This document shows, one piece after another, positions 1 to 9,929 of a stretch of DNA of 64,000 nt. The notes beneath the pieces were generated by a model, which searched no databases, was not told where the DNA came from, and saw only the letters and a program-made list of their open reading frames with translations. The position numbers and the translations under genes were made by a program. Every line of letters begins with the position of its first letter. Positions within the stretch are counted from its first letter, which is position 1. Origin of the DNA: Mycobacterium sp. IS-836 (GTDB lineage Bacteria > Actinomycetota > Actinomycetes > Mycobacteriales > Mycobacteriaceae). The stretch covers positions 1 through 64,000 of the forward strand of contig NZ_MBEU01000017.1 in NCBI RefSeq assembly GCF_001954275.1, read 5' to 3'.

Positions 1-1137
1 GATCGCGATGCGGTGGCGGCGTTGATCGCGGGGCTGCCGGCGCAATATCCGCTCAAGGGGGTGTTTCACGCCGCGGGGCTGCTTGATGACGGGCTGATTG
101 ATTCGTTGACGCCGGATCGGGTGGATGCGGTGTTGCGGGCGAAGGTGGATGGGGCCTGGAACCTGCACGAGCTCACCGCGGAACTGGATGTTTCGGCGTT
201 TGTGATGTTCTCGTCGATGGCCGGCATCGTGGGCGCCTCGGGGCAGGGCAATTACGCGGCGGCCAACAGTTTCCTCGATGGTCTGGCCGCCTACCGGCGT
301 GCGCAGGGCTTGGCGGGGTTGTCGGTGGCGTGGGGGCTGTGGGAACAGGCCAGCGAGATGACCCGACACCTGGGCGAGCGCGACAAGGCCCGCATGACCC
401 GAGCCGGGCTCGCGCCGCTGTCCACCGAGCACGCCCTGCAACTCTTCGACGATGCAATGCTGGCCGAGCGCCCCGTGCTGGTCGCCGCCCGCATCGATGC
501 GGCCGGGCTGGGCGCAAGCGGCGCAGTGCCGCCGCTGCTTCGTGAGCTGGTCGCCCGTCCGGGGCGCCGGCTCGTCATCGATACCGACAATGCCGTGTCG
601 ACATCGGGGCTGGCCGCCCGGCTGCAGGGGCTCAGCGCCGAACAGCGTCACCTCCAGTTGGTGGAATTGGTGTCCACCAACGCCGCAACCGTTTTGGGCC
701 GCCCCAGCGCGGACATCGACGCCCAGCTGCCGTTCCAAGACCTCGGATTCGACTCGTTGACCGCCGTCGAGCTGCGCAACCGGCTCAAAACCGCTACCGG
801 ACTGACCCTTTCGCCCGCCCTGATCTTCGACCACCCCACCCCGGCGGCGTTGGCCGAACATGTCGACGAGCAGCTCAGCTTTGCGACAATCACCGGGGGT
901 CCACCCGACCGGTTGGCTCGTTTCAACGACATCGCCCGCGAGCTCCAAACGCTGGTCGACCAACCCGACTGGAGCCCGGACGAAAAAGCCCAGTTCTCCG
1001 CCCGCATCCAAACCATCCTCACCGGTCTGGCGGCCCCGGCCCCCAGCCAAACTCACATCGACGACGGCGATGACATCGCGACCGCCACCGACAGCGAGCT
1101 CTTCGCCATCCTCGACGAGGACGTCGGCCCCCGATGA
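1..1137 (+). CDS. pks17: Type I polyketide synthase, C-terminal KR-ACP part (5' end outside window)
   Basis: The frame is open from base 1 with no credible start, so this is the 3' end of a longer gene. The visible part starts inside a ketoreductase domain: HAAGLLDDG carries the LDD motif typical of B-type KRs, followed by the catalytic Lys (AKVDGAWNL), Ser (FSSMAG) and Tyr (GNYAAANSF). An acyl carrier domain follows, with the phosphopantetheine Ser in [10 protein letters not shown], then a helical, acidic C-terminal tail that may be a docking element. Gene order (next: pks9, pks11, cyp139) matches M. tuberculosis, where pks17 is a short KR-ACP gene beside pks8. Here the two may be one gene, which the window cannot show. 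The stop overlaps the next start (ATGA), implying translational coupling with pks9. The product presumably adds and reduces one polyketide extender unit. Confidence 0.9.
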   Translation, partial: DRDAVAALIAGLPAQYPLKGVFHAAGLLDDGLIDSLTPDRVDAVLRAKVDGAWNLHELTAELDVSAFVMFSSMAGIVGASGQGNYAAANSFLDGLAAYRRAQGLAGLSVAWGLWEQASEMTRHLGERDKARMTRAGLAPLSTEHALQLFDDAMLAERPVLVAARIDAAGLGASGAVPPLLRELVARPGRRLVIDTDNAVSTSGLAARLQGLSAEQRHLQLVELVSTNAATVLGRPSADIDAQLPFQDLGFDSLTAVELRNRLKTATGLTLSPALIFDHPTPAALAEHVDEQLSFATITGGPPDRLARFNDIARELQTLVDQPDWSPDEKAQFSARIQTILTGLAAPAPSQTHIDDGDDIATATDSELFAILDEDVGPR

Positions 1138-4100
1138 CGGACGTGGCGATCATCGGCCTGGCATGCAGGTTTCCCTCCGCCGCCGGGCCACGCGATTTCT
1201 GGCGCCTCGTTCGCGACGGCCGGGAAGCCACGCAGTTGCCGTGCGACGTCGCCGAGTTCGACGCGGACTTCTTCAACCTGTCGCCACGCGAGGCCCGCGC
1301 GATGGATCCCCGGCAGCGATTGGCGCTCGAATTGGCGTGGGAACTATTCGAGGACGCCTTCGTGGTGCCGGAAACGCTGCGCGGCGAGCGGGTTTCGATT
1401 TACGTCGGGGCGATGACCGACGATTATGCCGTCCTGACGCTTCACGACGCACCGAACGACCTCGACAATCTCGATCACCATTCGTTCGCGGGGGTCAGCA
1501 GGGGGATGATCGCCAACAGGATCTCCTACGCCTTCGGGTTGCAGGGCTCCAGCATGACCGTCGACTCCGGTCAATCGTCTTCGCTGGTCGCGGTGCACCT
1601 GGCATGCGAAAGCCTGCGCACCGGCGAATCGCCGCTTGCGATCGCCGGCGGGATCCACCTCAATCTCGCCGACGAAACGGCGCTGCTGGAAACGGAATTC
1701 GGTGCGCTGTCGCCGACGGGCCACACCTACGCGTTCGACGAACGCGCGGACGGCTACGTGCGCAGCGAAGGCGGTGCCCTGGTGCTGTTGAAGCCGCTGC
1801 CCGCGGCGTTGGCGGACGGACACCGCATCCACGCGATCATCCGGGGAAGTGCCGTGGGCAATTCCGGACACAGTTCGGCCGGCCAGACCGTGCCTTCGGT
1901 TTCCGCACAAGCCGAGGTCATCCGGCGCGCGCTGCGCAGCGCGGGCCTCGGACATGACGACATCGACTACATCGAGGCCCATGGCACCGGAACGGAAATC
2001 GGTGACCCGGTCGAGGCGAGGGCGTTGGGTGAGATATTCGCCGAGCGCCGGGATCGTCCGGTCGGCGTGGGATCGGTCAAGACCAACATCGGCCACACCG
2101 GAAGCGCCGCGGGGATAGCCGGCCTCCTCAAGGCCGTGCTGGCCCTCGAAAACGCAATGATCCCGGCAAGTCTCAACTACACCAGCCCGCCGCCCGGAAT
2201 CGACCCGAAAATCCTCGGCCTGCACGTCCATACCGAGCCGACACCGTGGCCGCTGCGGGACGGCCCGAAGCGGGCCGGGGTGTCGTCGTTCGGAATGGGC
2301 GGAACGAACGCCCACGTGATCGTCGAGGAGCCTCCCTCCGCGCCGGAAAGCCTTGTGGCCGAGCGCCCGAACACAGAGGTGGCGTGGGTGCTGTCGGCTC
2401 GGTCGGCTGAAGCGCTGGCGAATCAGGCCGGGCGGCTGGCCGAACATGTGCGAACGGATGAACGCGTAAGCGTGGCCGACGTGGCGTGGTCGTTGGCGAC
2501 GACCCGGTCGGTCTTCGAGCACCGCGCGGTCCTCGTCGGCGGCGACCGCGGGCAGTTCGTCGCGGCGTTGACGGGGTTGGCCGCCGGGCGGTCGGACGGC
2601 CACGTCGTGGTGGGGCGGGCCGAAGGGCCGGGCAAGACGGCGCTGGTGTTTCCGGGCCAAGGCTCGCAACGGTTGGGGATGGGCGCCGCGTTGTATGAAC
2701 GTTTCCCGGTGTTCGCGAAGGCTTTTGACGAATCCGTGCGGGCGTTGGACGGGCAGCTGCGGCTGCCGCTCAAGCGCGTGATGTGGGGCGATGACGCGGC
2801 GCTCCTGGAAAGCACCGAGTTCGCCCAGCCGGCGTTGTTCGCCCTCGAGGTCGCGTTGGCGGCGTTGTGGGAATCGTGGGGTGTCGTACCGGACGTGGTG
2901 ATGGGTCATTCGGTGGGCGAGATCACCGCGGCGTACGTGGCGGGCGTGTTGTCGCTCGAGGATGCCGCGAAGGTGGTGGCGGCCCGGGGCCGGTTGATGG
3001 CGGGGTTGCCGGCCGATGGTGCCATGGTCGCGGTGGCCGCCGGGGAAGACGAGGCGGCCGCGCTGCTGCGCGACGGCGTGAGTATCGCGGCGGTCAACGG
3101 CCCTACAGCAGTGGTGATTTCGGGCGAGCAGGGCGCGGTGGCCGCCATCGCGGATCGGTTCGCCCAACAGGGCCGCCGCGTGCATCGGCTGGCGGTCTCG
3201 CACGCGTTTCATTCGCCGTTGATGGACCCCATCCTCGACGAATTCGGCCGGGTGGTGGCGGACGTGTCGGTGCGTCAGCCGCGAATGGGATTGGTATCCA
3301 ACGTGACTGGGCAGTTGGCCGGCCACGGCTACGGAACGCCGCGGTACTGGGTCGAGCATGTGCGGCAACCAGTCCGTTTCATCGACAGCGTCAGGACAGC
3401 CGAGTCGCTCGGGGCCGACGTGTTCGTGGAGGCGGGTCCCGGGGCGGCCCTGACGGCCGCGGTCGAGCAATCGTTGACGAACGAGCGGGGCAGGGCGGTG
3501 GTCACGTTGGTCGACGACCGTCCCGAAATCGATTCGCTGCTCACCGCCGCCGGGCGCGTGTTCACCGCGGGCGTGCAGGTGGATTGGCCCGCGGCGCTGG
3601 CCGGCACACCGGCCCGCCGAGTGGAGTTGCCGACATACGGATTCGCCCGCCACCGATATTGGCTGGACGCGGCCGCGGGCCCGCCGATCGCGAGCCGCTG
3701 GGCGGGCCTGGCCGAGCAGCTGCGAGCGCTATCCCCCGCCGAGCAGCACCGCCGGCTGCAGGAGTTGGTGTGCTCGCACGCCGCCGCGGTGTTGGGGCAC
3801 CCCGGCGGCCACGACATCGAGGCCGAGCGCGCCTTCGAAGACCTCGGTTTCGAGTCGATGACCGGGGTCGAACTACGCAACCGTCTCACGAGCGAAACCG
3901 GGTTGGCATTGTCGCGCACGCTGATCTTCGACTATCCGACCCCTGCGGCATTGGCCGTTTACCTTCAACAACTTCTGCACGGCGATCATGAATCGGACGA
4001 CGAGAAGATTTGGTCGACGCTGCGAAAGATTCCACTCCAGGAGCTGCGCCGAACCGGATTGCTCGACAAGCTTTTACTGCTCGCCGGCGAATCGGAAAAA

Positions 4101-4205
4101 GTTGTTCAAGATTCCACCGTTAGTGACGACGTCATCGACTCTTTAAGCCCCGATGCGTTGATCGCGATGGCGCTCCATCAAGACGACGACGATAGCATTG
4201 CTTGA
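1134..4205 (+). CDS. pks9: Polyketide synthase Pks9: KS(Gln)-AT-ACP, probable loading module
   Basis: 1023 aa. A ketosynthase domain fills about residues 1-420, an acyltransferase about 500-800 and an ACP about 850-950 (Ser in GFESMTG, residue 908). The KS active-site motif, normally TACSS, reads DSGQSSS: Gln147 (codon 1572-1574) replaces the catalytic Cys, while both catalytic His are present (EAHGTG, residue 283; KTNIGH, residue 321). This is the KSQ arrangement of decarboxylating loading modules. The AT has GHSVGE (Ser593) and HAFH (690-693), motifs associated with malonyl-CoA. The inferred role is to load malonate, decarboxylate it and present an acetyl starter. The protein lacks KR, DH and TE domains. 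It sits between the upstream KR-ACP protein (4-bp overlap) and pks11, as in M. tuberculosis, with an acidic C-terminal tail after the ACP. Confidence 0.95.
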   Translation: MTDVAIIGLACRFPSAAGPRDFWRLVRDGREATQLPCDVAEFDADFFNLSPREARAMDPRQRLALELAWELFEDAFVVPETLRGERVSIYVGAMTDDYAVLTLHDAPNDLDNLDHHSFAGVSRGMIANRISYAFGLQGSSMTVDSGQSSSLVAVHLACESLRTGESPLAIAGGIHLNLADETALLETEFGALSPTGHTYAFDERADGYVRSEGGALVLLKPLPAALADGHRIHAIIRGSAVGNSGHSSAGQTVPSVSAQAEVIRRALRSAGLGHDDIDYIEAHGTGTEIGDPVEARALGEIFAERRDRPVGVGSVKTNIGHTGSAAGIAGLLKAVLALENAMIPASLNYTSPPPGIDPKILGLHVHTEPTPWPLRDGPKRAGVSSFGMGGTNAHVIVEEPPSAPESLVAERPNTEVAWVLSARSAEALANQAGRLAEHVRTDERVSVADVAWSLATTRSVFEHRAVLVGGDRGQFVAALTGLAAGRSDGHVVVGRAEGPGKTALVFPGQGSQRLGMGAALYERFPVFAKAFDESVRALDGQLRLPLKRVMWGDDAALLESTEFAQPALFALEVALAALWESWGVVPDVVMGHSVGEITAAYVAGVLSLEDAAKVVAARGRLMAGLPADGAMVAVAAGEDEAAALLRDGVSIAAVNGPTAVVISGEQGAVAAIADRFAQQGRRVHRLAVSHAFHSPLMDPILDEFGRVVADVSVRQPRMGLVSNVTGQLAGHGYGTPRYWVEHVRQPVRFIDSVRTAESLGADVFVEAGPGAALTAAVEQSLTNERGRAVVTLVDDRPEIDSLLTAAGRVFTAGVQVDWPAALAGTPARRVELPTYGFARHRYWLDAAAGPPIASRWAGLAEQLRALSPAEQHRRLQELVCSHAAAVLGHPGGHDIEAERAFEDLGFESMTGVELRNRLTSETGLALSRTLIFDYPTPAALAVYLQQLLHGDHESDDEKIWSTLRKIPLQELRRTGLLDKLLLLAGESEKVVQDSTVSDDVIDSLSPDALIAMALHQDDDDSIA

Positions 4206-4349
4206 CGAAAGCCGCGCTGGCAGAATCGATTACGCGACGGCTATCCGATACCTATTCGACAGATGTTGAATAGCAGTGGCTTTGCCGCACGACACGCGAC
4301 GGCTAAACTTTGGGAACCGCGGAAATCGCATTTGAGCAGAGGGTAGGGC

Positions 4350-5411
4350 ATGAGCGTCATCGCAGGTGTGTTCGGTGCCTTGCCGCCGCATCGGTACAGC
4401 CAAAGCGAAATTACCGACCAATTAGTCGAGCTGCCCGTACTGAAAGAACACGAGGGCATTGTCCGGCGCCTGCACGCGGGTGCGAGAGTGAACAGCCGCC
4501 ACCTGGTGCTGCCCCTGGAGAAATACCCGTCGCTGACCGACTTCGGCGAGGCGAACGAGGTCTTTATCGAGAACGCGGTGGACCTGGGTTGCGAGGCGCT
4601 GCTGGGCGCCCTCGACGAGGCGGGCCTGCGACCGCAAGACATCGACATGATCGCCACCACGACCGTGACCGGGGTGCTGGTGCCGTCGCTGGATGCCCGC
4701 ATCGTCGGACGCCTCGGCCTGCGACCCGACGTGCGGCGGGTGCCGATGTTCGGTCTGGGTTGCGCGGCGGGGGCGGCGGGGCTCGGTCGGCTGCACGACT
4801 ACCTGCGTGGTGCGCCCGACGGAGTCGCGGTCCTGGTGTCGGTCGAGCTCTGCTCGCTGAGCTTCCCGGCGGTCAAGCCGACCGTGTCGGGTCTGGTCGC
4901 CACCGCGATGTTCGGCGACGGCGCGGCGGCGGTGGTCGCCGTCGGCGATCGTCGCGCCGAGCAAATGACGGCGGGTGGCCCCGACATCCTCGATTCGCAC
5001 AGTCGCCTGTATCCGGATTCGCTGCAGATCATGGGCTGGAACGTCGATTCCGCCGGCCTGCAGCTCATGCTGTCACCCGAGCTGCCGAGCCTTATCGAGC
5101 GCTACCTGGCCGACGACGTCAACACCTTCCTCGCCTCGCGCGGCCTGACCAAGGACGACATCGGTGGCTGGGTGGCCCACCCCGGTGGACCGAAGGTGAT
5201 CGACGCGATCGCCAAGAGCGTGGAGCTTGCGCCTGAGGCGCTCGAGCTGACGTGGCGTTCGCTCGGCGAAATCGGCAACCTGTCGTCGGCCTCGGTGCTG
5301 CACATCCTGCGCGACACGATCGCCAAGCCGCCGCCGAGCGGCAGCCACGTGCTGTTGCTGGCGATGGGCCCCGGGTTCTCCTCGGAAATGGTGCTATTGC
5401 GCTGGCACTGA
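4350..5411 (+). CDS. pks11: Type III polyketide synthase Pks11 (chalcone synthase-like)
   Basis: 353 aa, the usual length for mycobacterial type III PKSs. The catalytic triad is present: Cys138 in [10 protein letters not shown], His277 in VAHPGGPK and Asn310 in [10 protein letters not shown]. Family members condense long-chain acyl-CoA starters with malonyl or methylmalonyl-CoA to give alkylpyrones. M. tuberculosis Pks11 is described as such an enzyme. The start ATG at 4350 is preceded by a purine-rich stretch (GAGGGTAGGGC). A 144-bp gap separates it from pks9, so it may have its own promoter, although none is obvious. Its 3' end overlaps convergent cyp139 by 18 bp. Confidence 0.95.
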   Translation: MSVIAGVFGALPPHRYSQSEITDQLVELPVLKEHEGIVRRLHAGARVNSRHLVLPLEKYPSLTDFGEANEVFIENAVDLGCEALLGALDEAGLRPQDIDMIATTTVTGVLVPSLDARIVGRLGLRPDVRRVPMFGLGCAAGAAGLGRLHDYLRGAPDGVAVLVSVELCSLSFPAVKPTVSGLVATAMFGDGAAAVVAVGDRRAEQMTAGGPDILDSHSRLYPDSLQIMGWNVDSAGLQLMLSPELPSLIERYLADDVNTFLASRGLTKDDIGGWVAHPGGPKVIDAIAKSVELAPEALELTWRSLGEIGNLSSASVLHILRDTIAKPPPSGSHVLLLAMGPGFSSEMVLLRWH

Positions 5412-6695
5412 GTCGATGACGTCGACGGTCAGGCCCGGCTTTGGTGCCAGCGCGGCAAGGTTGGCCGCGCGAATCCGCTGAGCCGGTAGGCGCAGCCGGG
5501 TCCTGGCGACCACCCTGGCCAGCATGACCATCATCTCGGTGGTCGCCATCGCCGCCCCGATGCAGCGGTGCAAGCCGCCACTGAACGGGATGAACTCGTG
5601 CGGCGCGGGCTTGCGGTAGTCGGGCGAGCCGGGATCCCAACGAGCCGGCCGGAATTCGGTTGGGTCCGGCCAGATCTCGGGAAGCCGGTGCGTGACGTAC
5701 GCGCTGAAGATCAGTAACCGTCCGGCGCGGATGCGGTGTCCGTCGAACCGGAGGTGGCGCATCACCCGCCGGGCGGAGATCACCCCGGGTGAGTACAGCC
5801 GGAGCGTCTCGTGCACAACGCCGTTGAGATAGGTGAGCGCATTCAAATCGGCGGCGGCCGGCGGCCGGTCACCAAGCACGCGAGCCACTTCCTCGGCGGC
5901 GCTGTCCCACGCACCGGGCAGGGCGAGCAGCGTGTAGATCGCCCAGGCGAGCGCGCCGCTGGTGGTTTCGTAGCCGGCGGTGATGAGCGAGATGATCTCG
6001 TCGCGAATTTCGTTGTTGCTCAAGGCGTAACCCTCGTCGCCGCGGCCGTTGATCAACATGGTCAGCATGTGGTCGTCGGGCCTGGGAACGGCGCGGGCGC
6101 AGGCGATTTGGGTGTCGACGAAGTCGTGCAAGCGCGAGCGCGCGGCCGTCGCCCGCCGCCATCCCAGCGAGTTGAGCCGGCGTTGCAGCGCCACCACCTG
6201 CGGCAGCTGGTGGGTCAGGTCCAGCAGGGGTTGAAGTTGCTCCCCGAGAAAGTCGGAGTGCATCGCGATCCGCGGGCCGAACAGGCTCTCTGCGGTGCTA
6301 CGCCGGACCGCCGAGCGACAGTGCCGGTAGATGTCCAGCCGTTGGCCGGGCCGCCAGCCGTCGATGACGGTGTCGATAGTGGACACCATGGTCTGCACGT
6401 AATCCTGAATCTGCCGGTGTCGCAGGCCCGGCGCCACCACACTGCGGCGGCGCCGGTGGTCGTCCCCGTCGCTGACGATCAACGCCGTGGGCCCGTCGAC
6501 GAGCGCCAGGTTCTCGAAAGTTTCGCGCCAGCTGAACGCGTCGGCGTTGGCGAAGACGAACTTGTTCGCCTCGGGCCCCAGGAGATAGGTGTAGCCGTGC
6601 CGGCCGATGCCGGAGTTGATCACCGCGCCGCGGCGCCGGTACAGCGCGAGCAACGCCTCGCCGGGCAGGTAAGGCACCGGCCGGTAATTGCTCAT
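5394..6695 (-). CDS. cyp139A1: Cytochrome P450 CYP139
   Basis: 433 aa soluble P450. The heme-binding loop is [12 protein letters not shown] (Cys378), the I-helix motif AGYETTS, and the K-helix ETLRL (ExxR). It is the orthologue by position and motif of M. tuberculosis Rv1666c, next to pks11. CYP139 members are recurrently found beside this polyketide locus in mycobacteria, so the likely substrate is a polyketide intermediate, but no reaction can be read from sequence. The ATG at 6695 overlaps the stop of the upstream ABC-F gene (ATGA), so the two are probably translated together. Its 3' end runs 18 bp into pks11 on the other strand. Confidence 0.93.
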   Translation of the reverse strand: MSNYRPVPYLPGEALLALYRRRGAVINSGIGRHGYTYLLGPEANKFVFANADAFSWRETFENLALVDGPTALIVSDGDDHRRRRSVVAPGLRHRQIQDYVQTMVSTIDTVIDGWRPGQRLDIYRHCRSAVRRSTAESLFGPRIAMHSDFLGEQLQPLLDLTHQLPQVVALQRRLNSLGWRRATAARSRLHDFVDTQIACARAVPRPDDHMLTMLINGRGDEGYALSNNEIRDEIISLITAGYETTSGALAWAIYTLLALPGAWDSAAEEVARVLGDRPPAAADLNALTYLNGVVHETLRLYSPGVISARRVMRHLRFDGHRIRAGRLLIFSAYVTHRLPEIWPDPTEFRPARWDPGSPDYRKPAPHEFIPFSGGLHRCIGAAMATTEMMVMLARVVARTRLRLPAQRIRAANLAALAPKPGLTVDVIDSVPAQ

Positions 6696-8458
6696 TCCAG
6701 CACCTCCGATAGCTCGAGCCAGCGCGCTTCCGTTGCCGCCACCTCATTTTCGAGGAGGCGCAACTCTTCGGTCAGTCGGCTCAGCGCGACATGATCGGAC
6801 TGGTCATGCTCGGCGAGTTCGGTGTGTTTGGCCGCGATTCGGTCGGCGAGGCGAGCCAACTGGCGGTTGGCCGCGGCCAATTCCTTCTCGGTCGCGCGAC
6901 GCTGCGCGCCGGACATCTCGTGCGACGGTTTCGCCGGCCGCGGCTTGTCCGGGATCGGCCGCGCCGCCAGCCGCAGATATTCGTCGATGCCGCCGGGCAG
7001 GTGCCGTAACCGGCCGTCGAGGATCGCGTACTGCTGGTCGGTCACGCGCTCGAGCAGATATCGGTCGTGCGAGACGACGATCAACGTGCCCGCCCACGAG
7101 TCGAGCAGATCCTCGGTGGCGGTCAGCATGTCGGTGTCCACGTCGTTGGTCGGCTCGTCGAGAAGCAACACGTTCGGCTCGGACAACAGGGTGAGCATGA
7201 GCTGCAGCCGGCGTCGCTGGCCACCGGACAGGTCGCCGACTCGCGCGGACAGCTGACCCCGGCCGAATCCGAGTCGCTCCAGCAGTTGGGCCGGGGTGAC
7301 GTCGCGGCCGTCGACCTGATAGTCGCCGCGCAGCCGGCCCAACACGTCGGCGATCCGGTCGCCGGCGAGCGCGGCAAGCTCCTCACCGCGCTGGTCGAGG
7401 ACGGCGAGCTGGACGCTCTTGCCGCGCTTGACGCGCCCGGCGCCGGGCTTAATCGTGCCGGCGATCAGTCCCAGCAGGGTCGACTTGCCGGCGCCATTGG
7501 CGCCGACGATGCCCGTGCGTTCACCCGGGGCGATCCGCCATTCGACGTCGCGCAGCACCGGCACGCCGCCAAACGACACCGACACGTCGAGCAGATCGAC
7601 GACGTCCTTCCCGAGCCGCGCGGTCGCCAGCTTGGCCAGCTCGACCCTGTTGCGCAGCGGCGGCACGTCGGCGATCAGCTGGTTGGCGGCCTCGATCCGG
7701 AACTTCGGCTTCGACGTCCGCGCCGGCGCCCCCCGCCGTAGCCAGGCCAGCTCCTTGCGCATCAGGTTCTGCCGTTTGGCTTCGGCCGCGGCGGCCAGCC
7801 GGTCGCGCTCGACGCGCTGCAGGACGTACGCCGCGTACCCGCCTTCGAACGGTTCGACGATCCCGTCGTGCACCTCCCACGTAGTGGTGGCGACCTCGTC
7901 GAGAAACCAGCGATCGTGCGTCACCAGCAGCAGGCCGCCGCTGTTGCGCGCCCACCGCTGTTTCAGGTGGCCGGCCAGCCAGGTGATGCCCTCGATGTCG
8001 AGGTGGTTGGTGGGCTCGTCGAGGGCGATCACGTCCCATTCGCCGATCAGCAGCCTGGCCAGCTGCACCCGCCGCCGCTGGCCGCCGCTCAGCGTAGCGA
8101 TCTCCGCGTCCCAGGCGATATCGGAGACCAGCCCGCCGACCACGTCGCGGACCCGCGGGTCACCGGCCCACTGGTGATCGGCCCGCTCGCCGACCAGCGA
8201 CCAGCCCACAGTGCGCTCCGCGTCGAGGGTGTCCGCCTGGCTCAACGCGCTGACGCGTAACCCGCCGCGCCGGGTGACCCGACCGGAATCCGGCCGCAGC
8301 TGACCGGTCAGCAGGCCCAGCAGGCTGGACTTGCCGTCCCCGTTTCGGCCGACGATGCCGATGCGCGCGCCGTCGTTGACACCCAGCGTGACCGAATCGA
8401 ACACCACCTGAGTCGGATATTCGAGGTGTACGGCCTCGGCCCCGAGTAGGTGCGCCAC
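6692..8458 (-). CDS. ABC-F family ATPase (macrolide-type ABC protein), intact
   Basis: 588 aa from the chosen GTG at 8458 (start MAHLLGAEAV). A GTG at 8512 would add 18 residues, and neither has a strong ribosome site. Two ABC domains are present without membrane segments: Walker A GRNGDGKSS and GANGAGKST, signatures LSGGQRRRVQ and LSGGQRRRLQ, and Walker B followed by DEPTN in both. The linker between domains and the C-terminal coiled coil (about the last 90 residues) fit ABC-F proteins, which act on ribosomes rather than as transporters. In M. tuberculosis the matching locus is annotated as two pieces (Rv1667c and Rv1668c). Here it is one open frame. Coupling to cyp139 suggests a link with the polyketide locus, for example self-protection, but that is inference. 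Confidence 0.9.
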   Translation of the reverse strand: MAHLLGAEAVHLEYPTQVVFDSVTLGVNDGARIGIVGRNGDGKSSLLGLLTGQLRPDSGRVTRRGGLRVSALSQADTLDAERTVGWSLVGERADHQWAGDPRVRDVVGGLVSDIAWDAEIATLSGGQRRRVQLARLLIGEWDVIALDEPTNHLDIEGITWLAGHLKQRWARNSGGLLLVTHDRWFLDEVATTTWEVHDGIVEPFEGGYAAYVLQRVERDRLAAAAEAKRQNLMRKELAWLRRGAPARTSKPKFRIEAANQLIADVPPLRNRVELAKLATARLGKDVVDLLDVSVSFGGVPVLRDVEWRIAPGERTGIVGANGAGKSTLLGLIAGTIKPGAGRVKRGKSVQLAVLDQRGEELAALAGDRIADVLGRLRGDYQVDGRDVTPAQLLERLGFGRGQLSARVGDLSGGQRRRLQLMLTLLSEPNVLLLDEPTNDVDTDMLTATEDLLDSWAGTLIVVSHDRYLLERVTDQQYAILDGRLRHLPGGIDEYLRLAARPIPDKPRPAKPSHEMSGAQRRATEKELAAANRQLARLADRIAAKHTELAEHDQSDHVALSRLTEELRLLENEVAATEARWLELSEVLE

Positions 8459-8530
8459 CGGGCCGACGTTAGTCGAGCGAAGTCCGGATATTTGGGATCG
8501 GTAGCGGTCCACTTCCTGTTAGCTGAGGCA

Positions 8531-8908
8531 ATGTCATACGGGACCGCAAAGAAAGTCGTTGCCGGGGCGCTCATGTCGGGAGTTGTTGCGCTCACCGGAA
8601 CGGGGCTCGGCCTAGGTATCGCACACGCTCAGCCGTTCATTCCGGGAGACGGGCCGGTGCCGCCCGGCGCATCCGGGCCGTACAAATGCTGCCCCGACGA
8701 TGAAAAGGGCGGCCTTCACCCACAGACCGGTCGGGGCTGCCCGCCAAATGTCAACTGGGACAAGACGCAATGCCACACGTGGTACGGCGTCGTTTGGGGC
8801 CATGGAAATGTCACCCCGGGAGTTTGGGAGGGCACGGACCCGCCGCCGCCGGAAGCGACGCAGAAGCCATGGTGCGGGTTTCCCTTCATGTGTTCGGGAA
8901 CACCGTGA
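8531..8908 (+). CDS. Small secreted cysteine-containing protein, function unknown
   Basis: 125 aa. The N-terminus is a signal peptide with a basic start, a hydrophobic stretch (VVAGALMSGVVALTG) and an AHA-Q cleavage site near residue 33. The mature part is rich in Pro and Gly with several Cys (KCCPDD, RGCPP, CHTW, WCGFPFMC) that could form disulfides outside the cytoplasm. I do not recognise a named family. It is divergent from the ABC-F gene, with only 72 bp between the two chosen starts. The ribosome site is weak (GAGG, 2 bases before ATG), so a leaderless transcript is possible. Confidence 0.72.
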   Translation: MSYGTAKKVVAGALMSGVVALTGTGLGLGIAHAQPFIPGDGPVPPGASGPYKCCPDDEKGGLHPQTGRGCPPNVNWDKTQCHTWYGVVWGHGNVTPGVWEGTDPPPPEATQKPWCGFPFMCSGTP

Positions 8909-8984
8909 TCAACGGCCGGTAGCCCACGGGTGACTTTTTGGAATTGCCAGGCGATTTCACCGGATTACGTCTACTGTTTTCGCC

Positions 8985-9353
8985 GTGGATATGGCAACGA
9001 ATGGTGGCATCATCCGGTCTGCCGGCGCGATCTTCGTGGCCGTCGCGGCTTTTGCCGTGATCCCTTACGCGAACGCCGATCCGCCACCGGGATGCATCGT
9101 CGGGCCCGGACCGGCTCCGGACTGCGCTATGCGTGCTTTCGAGGCAGACGTCGCCGCGGCCGGTTATCGGGACGCCGGGGGCAGAACCGTGGGACTGGAC
9201 CAGGCCCTGGATATGTGTGGGCTGATGGACCGAGGTCTCACTCCGCAGGAGACGGCGAGCTATTTCCTGCGGGACAATCCGGGGCTGGGTCCGGACGGGG
9301 CGAACCAGATCGTCGGGATCGCGATCAACGACCTGTGCCCGTGGCACCGCTGA
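8985..9353 (+). CDS. Secreted DUF732-type small protein
   Basis: 122 aa from GTG 8985 (ATG 8991 is an equally good start). A signal peptide (IFVAVAAFAVIPYANA) ends near ADPPPG. The mature domain matches the mycobacterial DUF732 pattern: an all-helical segment containing LDQALDMCGLM, a Gly/Leu/Thr turn (RGLTPQE), then ASYFLRDNPG and a C-terminal INDLCPW, giving a conserved Cys pair. The function of DUF732 proteins is unknown. A second family member lies at 24777-25142. Confidence 0.8.
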   Translation: MDMATNGGIIRSAGAIFVAVAAFAVIPYANADPPPGCIVGPGPAPDCAMRAFEADVAAAGYRDAGGRTVGLDQALDMCGLMDRGLTPQETASYFLRDNPGLGPDGANQIVGIAINDLCPWHR

Positions 9354-9368
9354 CAACGGGCCGGGTTG

Positions 9369-9854
9369 TCAGCAGGTCACGTGGCTCAGCGCGCGGATGG
9401 GCTCGGTAGACGTGTCAGTCTCGCCGGCAAGCTCGCGGCGAGCGAACAACTCGAAGGCGAGCTCGTGGGCGATGAGTTGGTCGACGATCGAGGCGTCCGA
9501 AGGCTCGACCAATGAGCGGAGTCGCGCGTAGCGACCGAGGTACTCGGCGGCGGCGCCCACAAAGCTTTTCAGCATGGGCAGGTATTCGACGTCGGTGACG
9601 TTGCCCGCCGCCTCGACGATGGCCTTGTCTGGCTCCGCGGGGATGCCCAAGCGCGCGATCACGGGCTCCAGCAGCTCCTTGGTGGAGCGCTCGAGGCACC
9701 TCAAGAGGTCGATCTTCTCGCGCAGCGTCGGGTCGGTGTTGCGCTCCGCCATCCCGGCAAAGTACGCCTCGCCCAATACTTCGCCCTGGTAAGACTCGAC
9801 CCATAGGCGGACTGCTTCGTCGTTAGTGGCACTGGCTGAGTCGGTCATCGTCAC
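9369..9854 (-). CDS. Ferritin-like four-helix protein, hypothetical
   Basis: 161 aa. The start is fixed by an AAGGAGG site 8 bases before GTG 9854; the frame upstream of it lacks any ribosome site. The sequence predicts four long helices with acidic residues and a His in helix positions typical of ferritin-like or rubrerythrin folds (YQGEVLGEAYF, LERSTKELLEP, AAAEYLGRYARL, LIAHELAFELF). Assignment to that superfamily rests on pattern only. A role in metal or oxygen handling is a guess. It ends 15 bp from the convergent DUF732 gene and has a free C-terminal Cys. Confidence 0.72.
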   Translation of the reverse strand: MTMTDSASATNDEAVRLWVESYQGEVLGEAYFAGMAERNTDPTLREKIDLLRCLERSTKELLEPVIARLGIPAEPDKAIVEAAGNVTDVEYLPMLKSFVGAAAEYLGRYARLRSLVEPSDASIVDQLIAHELAFELFARRELAGETDTSTEPIRALSHVTC

Positions 9855-9929
9855 AGAGACCACCTCCTTGGCGGCAAAACCTTTAGGCCAGTCTTGCTTA
9901 CGGGGGCACAGGCGCACAATCGCGACGGA

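Noticed and set aside
1344..3653. Long open frame antisense to pks9, and similar antisense frames (15416-18100, 27772-29586, 60799-62676)
   Set aside because: They lie opposite well-supported genes, have low-complexity Arg/His/Gly-rich translations and no domain or ribosome site. High GC produces such shadows.
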